DNA of 64,000 nucleotides from contig JAJKFH010001815.1 in assembly GCA_023333565.1 (NCBI GenBank), forward strand, positions 147,001-211,000, given 5' to 3'. Shown in pieces: positions 11,530-26,103 of this stretch (its first letter is position 1; the number at the start of each line of letters is the position of its first letter). The notes beneath the pieces were generated by a model, which was not told where the DNA came from, ran no database searches, and saw only the letters and a list, made by a program, of their open reading frames with translations. The position numbers were made by a program, and so were the translations under genes. The stretch comes from Puffinus mauretanicus (Eukaryota > Chordata > Aves > Procellariiformes > Procellariidae).

Positions 11530-14500
11530 TTGCTTATCATTTACAATCTGGATACATGTAAGAAGAAACCATGTTCTAGAAAGGTTTTGAGGTAAATTTT
11601 TGGGAAGTTAAACTTTCTGGTAATATTTTAAACTTTTCTTAGTTGCATGGTTTTCTCTACATTCGCTAGGAATGTATTGTGTCAGAAACAAAGATAGAAA
11701 GGTTAATAAAAACTTATATTAAGTTATGTTAGGTGGGAACAAAACAAAATGAAGACCAGAAAAATGTGTGGGGAAAGAAAAAAAGAGAAAACTGGTAAAG
11801 GTTAATGTCGCTGATAAGTAAATTCATGGCAGTTTAGGAATTTTTTTATTGCTATTGATTTTACATAGAAGGCTTTCAAATGTTATAGCGATGGGGCAGA
11901 AGAAAACCTGAGTGGTATCAAGAAAAAGGTGAGAAGGAAAACTGGAAAAGAATTAACTTGGCTAAGACAGCTGGCAAAAGCTAACAAAAGCTAATGGAAA
12001 GAATGACAGGCATTAAAAACAGTTTGGGGGAATTTGAAAGAGCAAAAGTGAGCAAGTAAAGTATAGAAGGAAAGATACCCAGAAAAGAAAGCAAGCAGTA
12101 GATAAAGATGATTTCATTAATCAGCAGAGCATTCTTCTTCCTTTGAGTAAAAAGTGTAAGATAAGTATATAAGTAATATAGCCTAATACAATAATAGGAC
12201 AATATAAATGCATATACAGAGAAGTCTATCAGAGATATTTCCTTCTTAGGGTAGAGCTTTGTTTGTTAGCTTTTTTTTGGTAGTAAGAGGTAATAAGAGG
12301 GAAGTAGTTGAAAAAGAAAAGTTAAAGGTCACATTATGTTATTTAGTTAATTGAATCAGAATTTGACAAGCACACAAAAGATCAAAGAATCTGAGGTATT
12401 TCTGTAATAAAAAGAAATACAGTACCTTGGAATTTAATGTAGCTTGAAATCTTCATGATGTAAGTTTAAGTATACAGTACCAAGTTAATCTGTAAAAATG
12501 TCTAAAATTGTTCAAATGAGGGTACTTAAATAATTACTGTTTTTAAAATAAATAGCTTTATACCAATAAACTAAGGCAGTACTCAACAATTTACTATATT
12601 GACATTATACAAGCTGATGTAAAACTTGAGGTCCCCTATAGGAATCCGCAGTTTCAAACTGAATTTAAGGACTACATCTGAAAATCTTGCAGATCACACT
12701 TGTTCCTATAAGATGTTTGTAAGAGTTTGATACTTCAAGACTTTCATGGCAATAATTTCTCTATAACAGAAATAGAATTATATTGTTTTTCTGTCCATGC
12801 ACTATATCATAAAACAAGCAAAGCAACATTATTTAAATTGTATATCCACAGAGTTAAATGCACCCTCTGTTTAGTAAAACATGGCCAAAAAGTTGCACAA
12901 GAACAGTCCTTCCAGCCCAGCATCCTGCCTCTATAGTAGGTAGCAGAAGGCAGCAATTCTTCTTTTGCTGCTTTTTGTTGCCTGAGTGGGATAGTGGCTG
13001 TCAGTCCCTACCTCTTTCCTAACAGATGAGAGAACATCATTAGTCCAGCATTGGTTGTCTATTTTTGAAATATTTTCTCCATCATTACTATGAATAACAG
13101 GTTAGATTGACAGACTTCAGTGCAGTATTACAATCACCTTCATCATCTTCCCCTAGGATGCTACAAAGTGGTCTCAAAACCTCACTAACATCTACATGGA
13201 GAAAGATACTTTCATTCTCTGACTAAGAAAACATATAGTCATTGACCTTTTTTCCCCTACTGCGTAGATGAGGATGCTGAGCAGTCAAATACAAGGATAA
13301 CGTTTTTGTGTCTTCCTTTTTAGCTTTACCAACTTTTTCTTATTTTACTCCCACTTCACAATGCCTTGATTTGCCTCCTCTTTCCTTATAACAAGTCAAT
13401 ATGTAGGTGCAGGATCTTTTATTAAATTTTATGTTTTCCCTCATCCCCCTATACATATTATGTCTTACTCTGTTATTGTCCCTTGCAATGCAACCGTAAG
13501 TGGTATTTCATTTCTTTTACCCTTCTTGAATATTCGCTTCCTTTTCACGCTTGTATGAGTCTCTATTCCCTCCATTTTTTACAGAATACCTTCCTCTCTC
13601 TATTAACTGTTTCTGCTTGAGTGGACAAGAAAACAAACAAACAAAACCAAATCACACCCAAACAAAACATCATGTAGTTTTGTTATCTCCTTGAAATTCC
13701 TGGAGCACTAACTCTTTTCCCAAGACTGACAAGATCACGAAGAGTATGTCAAGTCACTTATATCATCTCCCAATCCATGGAGATGACCTGGTGAACATTA
13801 GCATAAAGGATGCCTAGAGTGGCTGTACTTCCATAGTAGCCTTATTACCCTGACAGCTGTGCTCTTCAGGAGTGGCTGATCATGATGGGATCACACCGAG
13901 AGGAAATCTGTTGACCATGACTTCCTGGTGGATATTTGGTGAGACTTCCACTTTGATGTGCCACTCTGTTTACTACAACTGTCTGGAAATGAACAGCTCT
14001 CAGGTTTATATTTTAATACCTTCTGGAACTGCTTCCAGCATAAGTTTGACATCTTTCAGGGACAATAGTTCTGCCTTGATGTCCTGATGAAGATGGGGTA
14101 GTTTTCTTTAAGTGTGTTTCATGCTATCCAGGTGCATTTGCTGCTTTTTTGAGCATCTGTTCTGACACCAGTGATCTATCTTGGTCACAGGTTTAAACAT
14201 GGTTGTAGACTTGCACAAGATGTAGTGAATTTACTTTGTCTATAATAACATGTATTGCTTATTAAGTCAAAATGCAGGAAATGTATTGTGAAAATTTAGT
14301 AAAACATGGAATTTGCCACTGAAATACGCACACACGCAAAAGCTGTATTATATCAGATTTGAAGAAAACCAAAGGACCACATCATTTATTTATTCAAGAA
14401 TTTAATGGATTCCTTTCCTCTGATTCCAGGACTACTTTCATTTTGCTGGCAGAAGTCTTCTGTCTGTGATTTTGCTTCCTCTTGATACCTCTGTTAATTT

Positions 14501-15401
14501 GCCTGAAAGCTGTCAGATTTGCTCACTTTCAGGTTACACTGTATACACATTTATGTCAACACTTTCTTTCTCATACTTTACTCTTCTGAGATCTTCCATC
14601 ATGTCTTTTGCTTTGTTTCAGTCCTAACTCTCACTGTTCCAAGACTTCCCATATCTTTGATATTAAACTCAGAACATGCTTTCTGGTATAATCAGTGTTT
14701 CAGCATTTGATCATTCTTTGGTTTAGTCTTTGCAGAGAACTTAACTTAATTTTTTCCTCAATCCTGTACAGGTTCCTACTGTGCCAGGCATTTTCCCTGT
14801 GAAACAATATTTAGAACAATAGGTTGAGTTTCTTCCAAAATTACTAATAAATTTTATACTTTTTTTTTTTGACAGACATATACAACTTTCCATATCAATA
14901 AACAAATGTCTGTGGAATTAAACACTGGGCTGTAAATCTCTCTGCAGTCTCTGTCAGAAAAAAAACCAACATAATTTGTCTCTTCATAAATGTAATTTTA
15001 TATTCCAGTGCTCTGCTCTTCAAAAGAATGATAGGCAGGGAAACAGAGCCAAGCACAAAAAAAACCCACTGTCATAAGAATCTGTGCAGAACAATGCCAA
15101 AACAAGTGTGCCACAATCACCTACAGAATTGCTCCTACTCCATCTTGAATTTTACAGATAAGAAACTAATGCTCCCTATCTGGATTTGCCTCACACTTTT
15201 AAACTTTTTAACAACCTATTCAATTAAAAGATAAAATACTCTACTAACCTTCCCTTAGCTTCCTAAACTTTCATTCTCTCTGTGGTTCAGCTTTTCTTCC
15301 AAAACACTTTTCACCCCTAATAATGTTACATGACTTTACCAATGTGTATAGTTAGCAGAAGAACCATATGATACAATTCTGAAATACCACTCTAGGTCAT
15401 C

Positions 15402-15420
15402 TTTTTTTTTTTTTTTTTTT
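15402..15420. repeat. poly-T run (19)
   Basis: Uninterrupted T run with no adjoining retroelement body that I recognise. Confidence 0.9.
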
Positions 15421-17050
15421 ACAAATAATTGGATTTTTTATACATACTCATAAGTAAGGTAATTGTTTGTCATGATCATATAACATTAATTCATGACAGT
15501 TTGGTCTGCTAAAACCAAAAAAAAGGTGTTAGTTTGGAGTTTATAAAGTGCACCTGGAAATTTAGCATTTAATTTCCAGCTTACAGATACAAAACTCATA
15601 TATATACAGAGAAACATCCCATCTCACTCTACTTAATAAGGTGGCTTTGCAAAGAATAATCTGGATGGCATTATTTTTTCACACATTCATTCTTTCCTCT
15701 GACTCATTCAGTCACATTAAGTGTTATATTTCCTGATGATAATATGATTTTGAACAAAAGAAACAAAGAAAAGCAGTATTTTTCTACTGGCAAAATCAAA
15801 GTACACGGTAAGTACTGGTGAGGAGCAGATGCTTTTGTAAGGGCAGAATGTTATCATAATGCTTTGCTGGATTTTTTTCTTATTGGACTATTACTCAACA
15901 AGTTAGACCAGACGGATGGTAGGTCAGTTCAAACATATCATAAAGGAAGCTGTTTATACTGGCAGTTTAAAAGCTGATCACTGTAGATGGGTTGATTCTG
16001 CAGTTATAACAGTAAGACAAGCAATAAAATATATATTCAAATTAAGAAGAAAATAAATTTAAAAAAAGAGAAATCATTCTACAAACCCACAGAACTAAAT
16101 GCTTCTGAATTCCTTACTAATGAAGAGTAAAACTCTATTACTGTGAACAAACGAGCCATGAGACATCATCATTAACGCAAAGATAAAATAAAACATACAT
16201 GAAAACAGGGGAGAGAATTTCCTTTATGATGTGCGCTTGAATTAGAAATATGCCAGAGATCAGGAAAGTGAGCAGTTAGATTCTCCCTTGAACTATGAAA
16301 ACATACCTCCTACTCATTACAAAGGGAACTAAAGCAGTTTTTATATAATCAAAGCATCATGGGAAGTTTCTAACCTCCATGTGTGAATTCTTAAAACATT
16401 CTCAAAAGACAAAAGAGAATAATTCAACAAAAAACTTGGAAAGTAAAAGAAATAAATGTATTTTTTCTTACACGTTTTCTAGAGTATATGATCAGTATAT
16501 ATTATTATATGTGATCTAATATATATGATCAAAATCCACATTTCCAGAAATGAAGATTTTGCATAATTGGGGTAATTACCAACCACATTGGACTTTCTAA
16601 CTTCTCTGCTTTTTCTGTTGTGTTATGACAGTGATTTATCTATTACATTGGACTGCCAGGATGAAAGCAAGCTATGTTCATTATATGGTCCAACCAGTCA
16701 CTGAAGGGAAGTGGGTATCTTAACTGCTGTTGGTCTTAATGGCTCCTGGTTGCCCAGTACTATTTATCCTCCATCCATCAGCTTCACAAATGCTTTCATG
16801 ACCAAACAGGTAGGATCTTAGTACAAATTGTGCAACTGCAACCTTACAAAAGCTGTACTTCAGGGAATGATAAGAAATAGTCAGCAGATCAATGTATAAT
16901 CTACAGGTCATAATAATTCTAAACTTCATTTGTCACCTTCCAATACCAGATCAGGAACAAAGCAATAACAGCAGTTTAATCTGAAAGAGGCAAATGGACT
17001 GGCAGTCATTTAGAGTTATGAGTGATTTACCACAAATAACCTTAACAACA

Positions 17051-17190
17051 GAGACAGGAGGGATAGAAGGGAGGGAGGGAGGAAGGAAGGAGGGAAGGAA
17101 AGAGGTAAGAGGGGAGGGAAAAAGGAAGGGAGGGAGGAAAAAGAAAAGGAAAGATAAAGGGAGGGAGGGAAGGAAGGAAGGAAGGAGAGG
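17051..17190 (+). repeat. GGAA/GGGA polypurine tract
   Basis: About 140 bp with almost only purines on the plus strand, built from GGGA and GGAA units. Such mirror-like purine tracts can form triplex (H-DNA) structures. Long frames here on both strands (87 aa plus, 120 aa minus) are low-complexity artefacts. Confidence 0.9.
17060..17079 (+). other. G-quadruplex motif
   Basis: Four GGG runs at 17060-62, 17069-71, 17073-75 and 17077-79 with loops of 6, 1 and 1 bases fit the standard G3+N1-7 quadruplex pattern. Confidence 0.65.
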
Positions 17191-20100
17191 TAAGAAAAAC
17201 TGTAATAACTGGGAACTTTATTGCTCCAAATGCTTAAAATTGGAGCTCCTTTCTTAAAGAACAAAACATGGAAATATATGCTGTTTTCAATTAAATGTGT
17301 TGAGACTTTAAGTATTCTGACATGTTTGAAGGAAATGTCATTAACAAATGTCATGCTTGGCCTGTTCATGTCAGTCACCCAACTGGCACTCCACCAAAAA
17401 TCTATTGTTATGGAGCTGGACAGAGCTAGATCTTTTTGTCAAGGTGCAAGCAGATTAAAGCTGCTTTTGCATAAATGTATTTTTTTTTTCTAAAATTGTT
17501 ACTTTATTGCTTCCCCAAACTCTCTGAATAACTTTACAGGATTTTATCATACTGTGAAATGTGCCAATATTCCAAAAGATATAGATTGTACTCACACAGT
17601 AATAAAGACACTTTCATTAGTATTCAGATGAGGTTTGTAATTAAAGTCAATATCCTTCTGTGAATGTCCAAATGATAAGTGCAATTATAAAGATTACATT
17701 AATTTTATGAACATCTGTGCAAAATTCATAAATTCATGCCAATCCTGATGTTTTGCCAGCTTCTTGCCTCTGAGAGTGATTAAAGGATCAAAATCTGAAA
17801 AGACTTTCTTCTTTTAGTAAATATGTAAGTCTTTTAAGATACACCAAAGGGATGGGCAGTGTAGCTCAGTTTGGAAATGTGTAAGCTGATCCAGATCTGC
17901 AAGTAATGAAGTTGATCCCTTGAAGTGTACTTTGTGCTACGAAGTACCATAATAATTCATTATAGGAGATTATTGCTCTGTATAAGACAGACAAACATGG
18001 TACACTGCACAATTTACACTCTTCGAATGAATCCTGCTTTCTTTAGATAGGAACTGAACTAATTTTTGAGACTATGGGAGGGGAAAAACCCAAAAGAACC
18101 CTTCTTTTACCACAGTCTGGGAAGAGGGAAAAAGCTGCAATGTATTTAGTCCATAGAGTCAGTTACCTGGACTTGTAAATTTGGCCTTGATAAACTGGAA
18201 TATTATCAGTTTATACAGCAACTCTTAACTTCTAGCCCCATTTATGAAGAATTTATCTTGCTGCTGTCATTAGGAGTGTTTCTTTTTGTATGTACACTTG
18301 CTGAAACATAGGTGCTTGCTGCTGTTTCATAGACTATGGAACATGAAGGGCCTCTGCATGGTCCTGAAAGATATGACATAGGACATGGAAGAGAAGCACA
18401 TCCTGCTGTGGCAGGAGGAAGCCAGGTGGGATTCTTGAGGGAATCTCAGGTGAAATTAGTCACCTGTTTTTACACTATTGAATTCTCTGATTTGTTACAT
18501 GGAGTCAGAATTTGGTCCTTTAACTTCAGCATGGCAGCTTAGATTGTTAGAAACAGAGTAACACAGATCTGCCTTACCTTACAAAAAGACAAGGTTGTAT
18601 GTCCTATACTTTACCTACATGAGTTGCCCTGTAAATATCAACAAGAGTTGAATATGAAGGCCTTGAAGCAAGTGGATTGTTATCAAGAGTGCCTTTACTT
18701 ATTTTGCTGCCCGCTTAAGTAAAACCACAACCAAACATAAAACTAAAATCAAAATGTATGTTTCCTGATAGCATGATTCTGTCACTAAAGGGCTCAGAAA
18801 GAACTCAGAAGAAACTGATATGGAAAGGGTATGAAAGATCTTCCTTAGTCCTCAAAAATATTCTCCAAAAGAATGCTTTTTGAGAAGTCACTTTTCTGCT
18901 TTCCAAGATTGTGCTTCAGCAATGCTATCCCTCAAGCTAATTTACAGCAGCAATGGTTTCAATCACAATTATAAAGAACTGAATCTAAACAATTATTTTG
19001 GTTTGATTCTTTATTCGAATGACACAGTCATTGTTTTGTGTTATATAATATTATACCAAATGTATTGTAATATTTTAAACAACTTCGTTACATGTTAATA
19101 CCTTTTTTCTATTGCACGTCTTTTGTTTAATTTCACGCTCTCTGAAGTAATAACATTGGCACAATAGAATGTGTAATAGCTCTGTCTATCATGAAACCTG
19201 TTAGTGCACAGATTGTAAACTAGAAGACAGTAATGGATCTTCTGAAGCTTTATAGTGTCAGAAAGATTGCTGCACGTGCACATTAAATTCATGTGCTGAA
19301 AGACCTTGTGATTTTATGTTGAATGATGTCCCCATTCATATGCAGTAGCTGCTTTTCTTAATAAGATGGCTTTTGTACTTTTCCTACTGAAGACTAATAT
19401 TTTAAATGCCATCTTTGAATTACAGGAGCACAGAAGATAATTTGAAACTAGTAATTTCTAATTTTGTTTCTGTTTAAACTGCTTACCAACTAGCAACTGC
19501 ATTGGCTTTAAATTCCTGAAAGAAGCATACTTGTTCTACATTTTAAAAATTATTCAAGTTATGCCCAAATTAAAACAGATTTTAATGCAACAGTAATAAA
19601 AGTATCTAAGCTATGCAGTTTACAGTGGTTTTTCAGATGTACCCTACCTCATTCTTGCTGTAGTGCAGATGTTTAATGTTTAAAAAACAGATAGGTACAA
19701 AACAAAACCCTGTAGTCCTGACTGCAGTACATCCAACCATCTGGTGGAATACATCAAACATTTAAGCATGCATAGCAATATCACACAATGTGACAGGAAA
19801 AAAAAGGGAATAAGAATTCCATTCCTTTGAAAATACCTTTCTATATGATATAATTCAACTGTCATTGAAGGAAATGATAAAGCTAGTATTGAATTTGATA
19901 GGACCTAGATTTCTCCTACAGCATATTTTATTGACAATGTCACTTTAGAAATGTGGAAATGAAATTTCAGGAGAAAATATTTCTGTAATTTATATGTTTG
20001 CAACTGTGGAAATGACTGCAAATGCAGAGGACACGTTATTAAAATAGAGCTCTATGTAGCTAAACAGCACTTTTTTTTTTTTTTTTTAATGTAAAGATAC

Positions 20101-22303
20101 ATAGTTGCCCATTATGCTAACTTACTTATTGTGTCCCCAGCATATGCCTGTTCTTTCACAAACACAAGGACACTCCTCAAAAGTATCTCCAGTGTCACTC
20201 TACCCACTAGTGACATGGGTGGTCTTAGATATCAGTCCTAACATATTAGCAACACTTCCTGTGATATGCTGTGCCATTAAGAAATTAGAGGAGTATTTAC
20301 AAAAGTTAATTTTCGTTCTGGATAACCAAAACTTCCTAAGCTTATTTTATAATCTCTAGAGAGAAATTTACAAATAGTTATTATATTTATATCCACAGAG
20401 CTGGGAGTGTTAATAGATTATTATTTTTTTAAGAATCAGAAGATACTATCCCCAGACTTGTGACAGTCATTAATTTTTTTCATGCCCTGAAAACTACTAA
20501 TTTATGCTGTTATCCCAAAATCTATTCCTGAACACAGAATCATCAGATAAAAATTGGGGTTTAATCTTCCCTTTCCCCACTAAATCTCTGTAAAAAACCA
20601 CCTCATCATATTAATTTAGAAACCAGAGAGGAATTTCATGCCACTGGAAGAATTCTACTTACATGAATCTCGCAATTGCTGGCTATGCTAGCTTTAAGTC
20701 ATGAATGTGTATCAACAGAGATGTATAGCAGAAGAAATTAGAACATTATATTATGGATAAAAATTGGGCAGGTGAAACAACTGTAAATCCTGATATTGGA
20801 AGAGAATGCAGGTCTGATCTTTACAGATGGTAAAAGTGATGTAGCTACGTGACCTCAAACCCACTGAGTGATATAAGAATGCACAAACTTGCTGAAGTTA
20901 ATGGGGAGCAGGACAGACCTTTCATAACCCTCCTGAGTACTTATGTTTGACTATACTTACCAGGGACAAACGTAAGAATAAAATCTTGACACTGGTAAAG
21001 CTGTTATTGATTAGGTCATGGAAACTGAAAAGACCATAGCCTAAAGCTACATGTGCTTGCTCAAGCAGAAGGCATAACGACCTCTCAAAAAAATGTTATT
21101 GTATCTTCAGGGAGCAGTAGTAGAGCTTTTGGGAAGTATCAGGACAAACTAAAACACAGCTTCAGATTCACAATAAACTCTCATTGCCCTCTTGTATAGT
21201 GACAGTCATAGTACATCAGAGAAGCTGCATGTATGCCTTAAACTTTTTCTACACTGCACTATTTACACCCAAAATTCTTCATGAAGTACAAGTAAAGTTT
21301 GCTGAATTGAAAGAATGGAGTTCAAACGGGGCTTTTAATACCTGCTGTTCTGTCTCAGTTTCCTATTTCTTGAGGCTAACATGAACAAAAGAAGACTTTT
21401 TAGGTAAATCTGTAGAAAAAAAACCATAATCTCTGCAAATGAAATATGGGTGATAAAAAAACACTCAGAAAATATAACTAGAACCTAGATCATACCATAT
21501 TGTGTTGAAAGACAATGAGATGTGAATACAAACAAAAAGAACAGTACTCCCTTTTCTACCCACCTTAAATTAGTTTTTGTACTTTAAAAAAAAAAAAAAA
21601 AAAACAAAAAAGCAAAACCTCCAAAATTCCTAACAGAATAAAATGTTCTACTTAGCATTTGCTTGAGGAAGATCTGAATATGGAATAACAGTTATTAAAC
21701 TGTACTTTTGCTTGTTTAGGTTTACAGCTTGCAAGTTAGAAATGTCTCTTGAAGAACAGATTTGTACTCTGAATCTGAAAATATATCAACACATGTATAG
21801 GTGTATGCACACATGAACCTATTCCCTTCATTGGGACTGATCATATAAAAAATAAAAAAAAGAGAGAAAGAGTTCTAAGTCCTTGTATTTTAATAATCAA
21901 AATTGGTTACCTACAATACCTGATTCTTTCTTTTTCTTTAAGAGAGAACTGAAGCATTGCAGCATTACTGGTACTTCCTGAGAAGTTTGAAAATGCTCTT
22001 AGGATTTTTTGAAAAGGTTTACCGTATGTACATAGCCCTTATATTGTGCAGATGATTATAGGATATGGAGCATTATTAGTTCATAATTATTACAAATTTG
22101 ATCATTGATATATAATTATAAATGTTTAAAGTAAGCTTTAATAAGATGGACCATAAAAATTCCATAGTGATCATTATAGTCTGTTCTCTTTCAGTTGCTC
22201 TTTTTAATAATTCCTGCACTATGAATCCACCTATTATACATAATAATGTATTAAAGACTTAATTATGCACTAAGTAGTAATGAATAATATCCTTCTATAT
22301 TAG
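17191..22303. other. unique host sequence, no gene seen
   Basis: About 5 kb of AT-rich sequence with no supported gene. It contains a T run (20071-20087) and an A run (21586-21604). A weak tRNA-like A box lies near 17868 but the rest of a tRNA is absent. Confidence 0.45.
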
Positions 22304-22846
22304 CATCCTGGTTCCAGCTGGGACAGAGTTAACTTTCTTCCCAGAAGCTTGGGGGGTGTGCTGTGTTTTGGGTTTGGTATGAGAGGAACATTGATGGCCC
22401 ATTGATGCTTTGGTTGTTGCTGGGTGGTGCTTGCACTGGGGACTTTTTTCTTTCGTTCCTGCCAAGTGCAGGGGAAGCTGTAGGGGGGAAGCATAGCCGG
22501 GGCGGTTGACCCAGCTGGCCAATGGGGTATTCTATAGCATGTGACGTCATGCTCAGTATAAAAACCAGGGGTGGGGGGGCTCGGCCCCCTGTTTGTGACA
22601 TGCAGTCAGTGGTCGGTGAGCAGTTGCATTGTGCATCACCTGCTTTGTATATTCTGCTATTGTTGTTGTTCTCATTTTCATTATTACTGTTCTACTTTGT
22701 TTTATTTCAATTATTAAACTTTTTTTACCTCAACCCGTGAGTTCTCCTACTTGTGCCCTCCCCATTCTCTCCCCCATCCTACCGGAGGGGGGGGTGAATG
22801 AGCGGCTGCATGGTGTTTAGGTGCTGGCTGGGGTTAAACCATGACA
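22304..22846 (+). mobile_element. solo LTR, ERVL-like family (copy 3)
   Basis: Plus-strand LTR of the same family as copy 1, ending GGGGTTAAACCATGACA. A perfect 5-bp duplication ATTAG lies at 22299-22303 and 22847-22851. The first two bases are CA instead of the canonical TG (CATCCTGG for TGTCCTGG), two transitions after insertion. U3 holds CCAAT, TGACGTCA and TATAAAA in order; an ATTAAAC poly(A)-signal-like element lies near 22713. No internal viral sequence adjoins it. Confidence 0.92.
22542..22563 (+). promoter_or_regulatory. LTR core promoter: CRE-like site plus TATA box
   Basis: A perfect palindromic TGACGTCA (22542-22549) lies 7 bp before TATAAAA (22557-22563), with CCAAT about 20 bp upstream. 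This arrangement is the likely U3 promoter. Whether it is active is unknown. Confidence 0.6.
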
Positions 22847-24802
22847 ATTAGTAAGCATATAGTAATGTTCTGTGAACTTGGTTAAACACTGACAACTCAT
22901 TCACAGCCAGTACTCACAATCCCTGCTTTTCCTAATCCAAAAGATGTCTTTTTAAGATTCTGAGGGGAAAACCACAAGCATTTTCTTTTTCTGCTTTTGC
23001 ACATTTTGTAACAGATTGGCATTGATTTCACTGTGTAAGTCATCTCCTTGCACAAACTTGTGTGGTCCTTCTGAAATCATAAGTTACTTCAGTCAAAAGT
23101 AAAGTGGAAGTCACCATATTTGCCAAAAGTGAAAGTCAGATTCTACGCTTGCAATATTTGCACTTCTAAAATGAATGTTTTGAAATTTCACTCTATCAAA
23201 ATAGACCCAAAATTTTATCAGTGCTTGATCAACTTTATGTAATCTGGAAAGAGAAGTAAGATGTGATCATAGCTTCAATAAGCATGACACTTTCAGTCCA
23301 GCAATAATAATATTCACAATAAATTGTTCACAAGCTATCCATAAAGAAAAACATACTTCACTCCAAACTTTGAAAATAACCCTTGAACCCAAATCTGCCA
23401 ATGAATATTTTATCAGCATGAAAAGATATTATGTAGGAGGTAGTTAAATATGGATTAATAAAACGCAAGCACTTTTTGTAATTTTAAAATTGTTCAAGTT
23501 TAATTTTATGAAAGTTCTCTCTTATTTGTCGCAAGAGCTATGAAACGTAAGTTATAAGTGAGTTACTAGTATGAAAATCAAGTTTGTTTTTTAGTTGCAA
23601 GTGGGCTGTAACCTGTATACAGAGCCAGTGCATTAATTCCTTGGATTGTCCAGGAATTTCCAGACAATAATTTGCATAGATGAGCTAATGGACTGGCTTG
23701 AGACAATGGACCAGAATGAAACTGGGTGACTGCCTGGATCTTCACAATTAAGTATTTGACTGATTATTACAGGTGGGAATCTGGAATGGTTCTAGAAATT
23801 TCCTCCAAGATAACTCTTGATATATCTAGTCCAGTTGATATTTCTTAATGTGTTGATTGACATCTTGGGCAGCATGTCCCAAAGTGTCCTGAGGTGACGA
23901 GTTTATGCATAGATAAGACATTTGTAAATGGTCAATTGAAGTTGTTCCTGCAGCAAAGGTCACATAAGAGTCTTTTGCACATAGTTAAGATATTTCAGAG
24001 CTGTTTCTCTTGTAGTTATATTGCACTAATACCAATGAATTATACAAGTGTGGTGGTGGACATGTAGGACCATGACTAGCTGGATTACAAAAACTAAACA
24101 AAAATAGTGATTCAAGCAAAACAGTAGTATCTGCCGATTCAGCTGAAGATGTCACTGGAAGGACCCTTGTAACAGAGATTCACATCAGCACCAAATGGCT
24201 ACTGGCTATCTTTTAAGTGAGGTTTAACTCCCCGAGTGAGTGTTAGCCTATACCAAGATCCCAATATTTTCCCCTGCCTTTAACAAACACTTTCTCTGCG
24301 TGATTTCAGAGAAATTGATGATCTCAGAAGAGATAATTCCCATCTTTAAGCATGGAATATGACAAGTAACCTAATATACTCTGGTACTGGACCCACACTA
24401 TATAGTGGTGTTTGATTGTAGTGCTTTGAAGGAACTGTATGTGTTCTCAAAGAACTTTTGGTTCTTTTCTAGAGGTTGCAACAGACCTGCAGAGGTCAAA
24501 CAACCCTCTCAGATCGTGACTGTTGTTTTCTTACATTCTGAATAATAAAGTGTGAAGGAGGAAAAATTGATACTACATTTACCATGTTGCCTCACATCTT
24601 TCTCTTTTGTATAGCTCTGCTGAACAATGAAGATAAGGAAGGCAGAGAGTTCATATGTACTTCTGACTGCCAGTGAGATAGATTTATTATGGAAAGCTCC
24701 TGAGAGACCAATTAATATCACCAGGGTTGTCAAAATATGTGTACCATGAAGAATAAGGGCAGCCCATCAACACACTGTGAAGGTAAGGTCACTGAACACA
24801 AG

Positions 24803-24818
24803 AACACTAGGGGGCAAA
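24803..24818 (+). promoter_or_regulatory. candidate CTCF motif
   Basis: AACACTAGGGGGCAAA closely fits the vertebrate CTCF core CCACYAGRKGGC. The same 13-mer core CACTAGGGGGCAA recurs at 63941-63953. Motif match only. Confidence 0.4.
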
Positions 24819-25997
24819 TTTAGGCAGAATGGAGTAAAAACTGAGCACTAATTAACTGAATTGTAAAACACTCACAATGGCAAAATACTGCCTAGTCTAG
24901 AACTGCATTTTCTAGGAAGATGCATTATTTTTGTTAACGAAGTACCACAGAAAAACACTGAAAAGAAAAGGCAGGATTAAATATTTTCCCAACAAAGCTT
25001 GACGCTTCCTGTCTGCAAGAGTGGTCATGGTTCAGAAATGAAGATGTTAATTTTTAACTTAGGAGATTCAAATACGGCTTCATTGTTTTATATTACAAAA
25101 AGAGATACTGTCAAATGTAGACATCTCCAACATTTAATTGTGATCCCTGGGGTTCACTGTTGTTCAGGCAATGCTGTTCAACTATTAGTTGTATTCATCA
25201 GTGTCGTAGGAGTATAAACTAGGTAAGTGAGATTTGAGGTTGGGGGGTGATAGAAAATTGCTAGACATAACCAATATTATGGAGGACAAGAAATCCTTGC
25301 AGGAAGAATTACATAATCTAGAAGATCAGGATGATAGAAGTACTAATACAAAATGCAAAATCATATGTGGCTTGTAATTTTGCCTTTGCTATTGCCTAAG
25401 TTATTGCCAAAGCAAAGACATTGAAGCAGTATCTACACTGTGTTTAAGAGCTTGCAACAGTAGACTGTAAAGTCAACTGTGTTCTCTGACTAAACTTCAC
25501 AATCCCATAATATCTGTGGGATGTCTATGACTTGGGCAGCATGCTGTATGAGGACAGATGAACTTAAGCTACATACAGACTCTGTCTGACCATGCTCCAG
25601 GGTAAGATGTTTCTACCAGGGACTCCAAGACCGAATGATGTAACTGAAAATGGCACACACATATCTGATTGTATATTTCAAGGATAACCATAAGCTCATA
25701 CTTCGATGTGTGCTTTCCAACCACACCTGGGAAAAAAACAATAGCAAAAAGGGAAAATAAGTGCACACTCGCAGAGTATCTCTGATGGCAAATACAAATC
25801 CAACAGTAAAGCTGACCAAAGTAGCTGGCAACTGGCCATGAAACAATTTTTGCCAACTTTTTGTATGGTTAAAGTTTTTGACATAAGTTTGACTTAAGTT
25901 TCTACTTATTGTGCTGTAGCTGTCATTCTTCTGTCTCTCAATTTATAATAGAAATTTTTACCACATTGGAATGTTGTGAGAACAAATACATTAATGA

Positions 25998-26026
25998 TTT
26001 ATTTTATTTTATTTTATTTTATTTTA
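25998..26026. repeat. (TTTTA)n microsatellite
   Basis: About six consecutive TTTTA/ATTTT pentamers. Confidence 0.9.
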
Positions 26027-26080
26027 GTAGTGCTGTGTATATAAATGCCTAAGTAAACATGAGTCTTCATGAGCCAGTAT

Positions 26081-26103
26081 GTTTTTTTGTTTGTTTGTTT
26101 GTT
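26081..26103. repeat. (GTTT)n microsatellite
   Basis: A T run followed by consecutive GTTT units. Confidence 0.85.

Larger units (their letters stand above)
10904..17050. other. unique host sequence, no gene seen
   Basis: About 6 kb with no supported gene or recognised transposon. Simple repeats inside include TATG/TATT units (11496-11529), a run of 19 T (15402-15420) and AT-rich tracts near 16490-16532. Confidence 0.45.

Noticed and set aside
17016..17378. 120-codon minus-strand frame rich in S, P and F
   Set aside because: Produced by the GGAA/GGGA purine tract; low complexity.
17862..17930. tRNA-like or SINE-like sequence (GTAGCTCAGTTTGG)
   Set aside because: The A box is fair, but the B box is poor and no cloverleaf pairing could be drawn.
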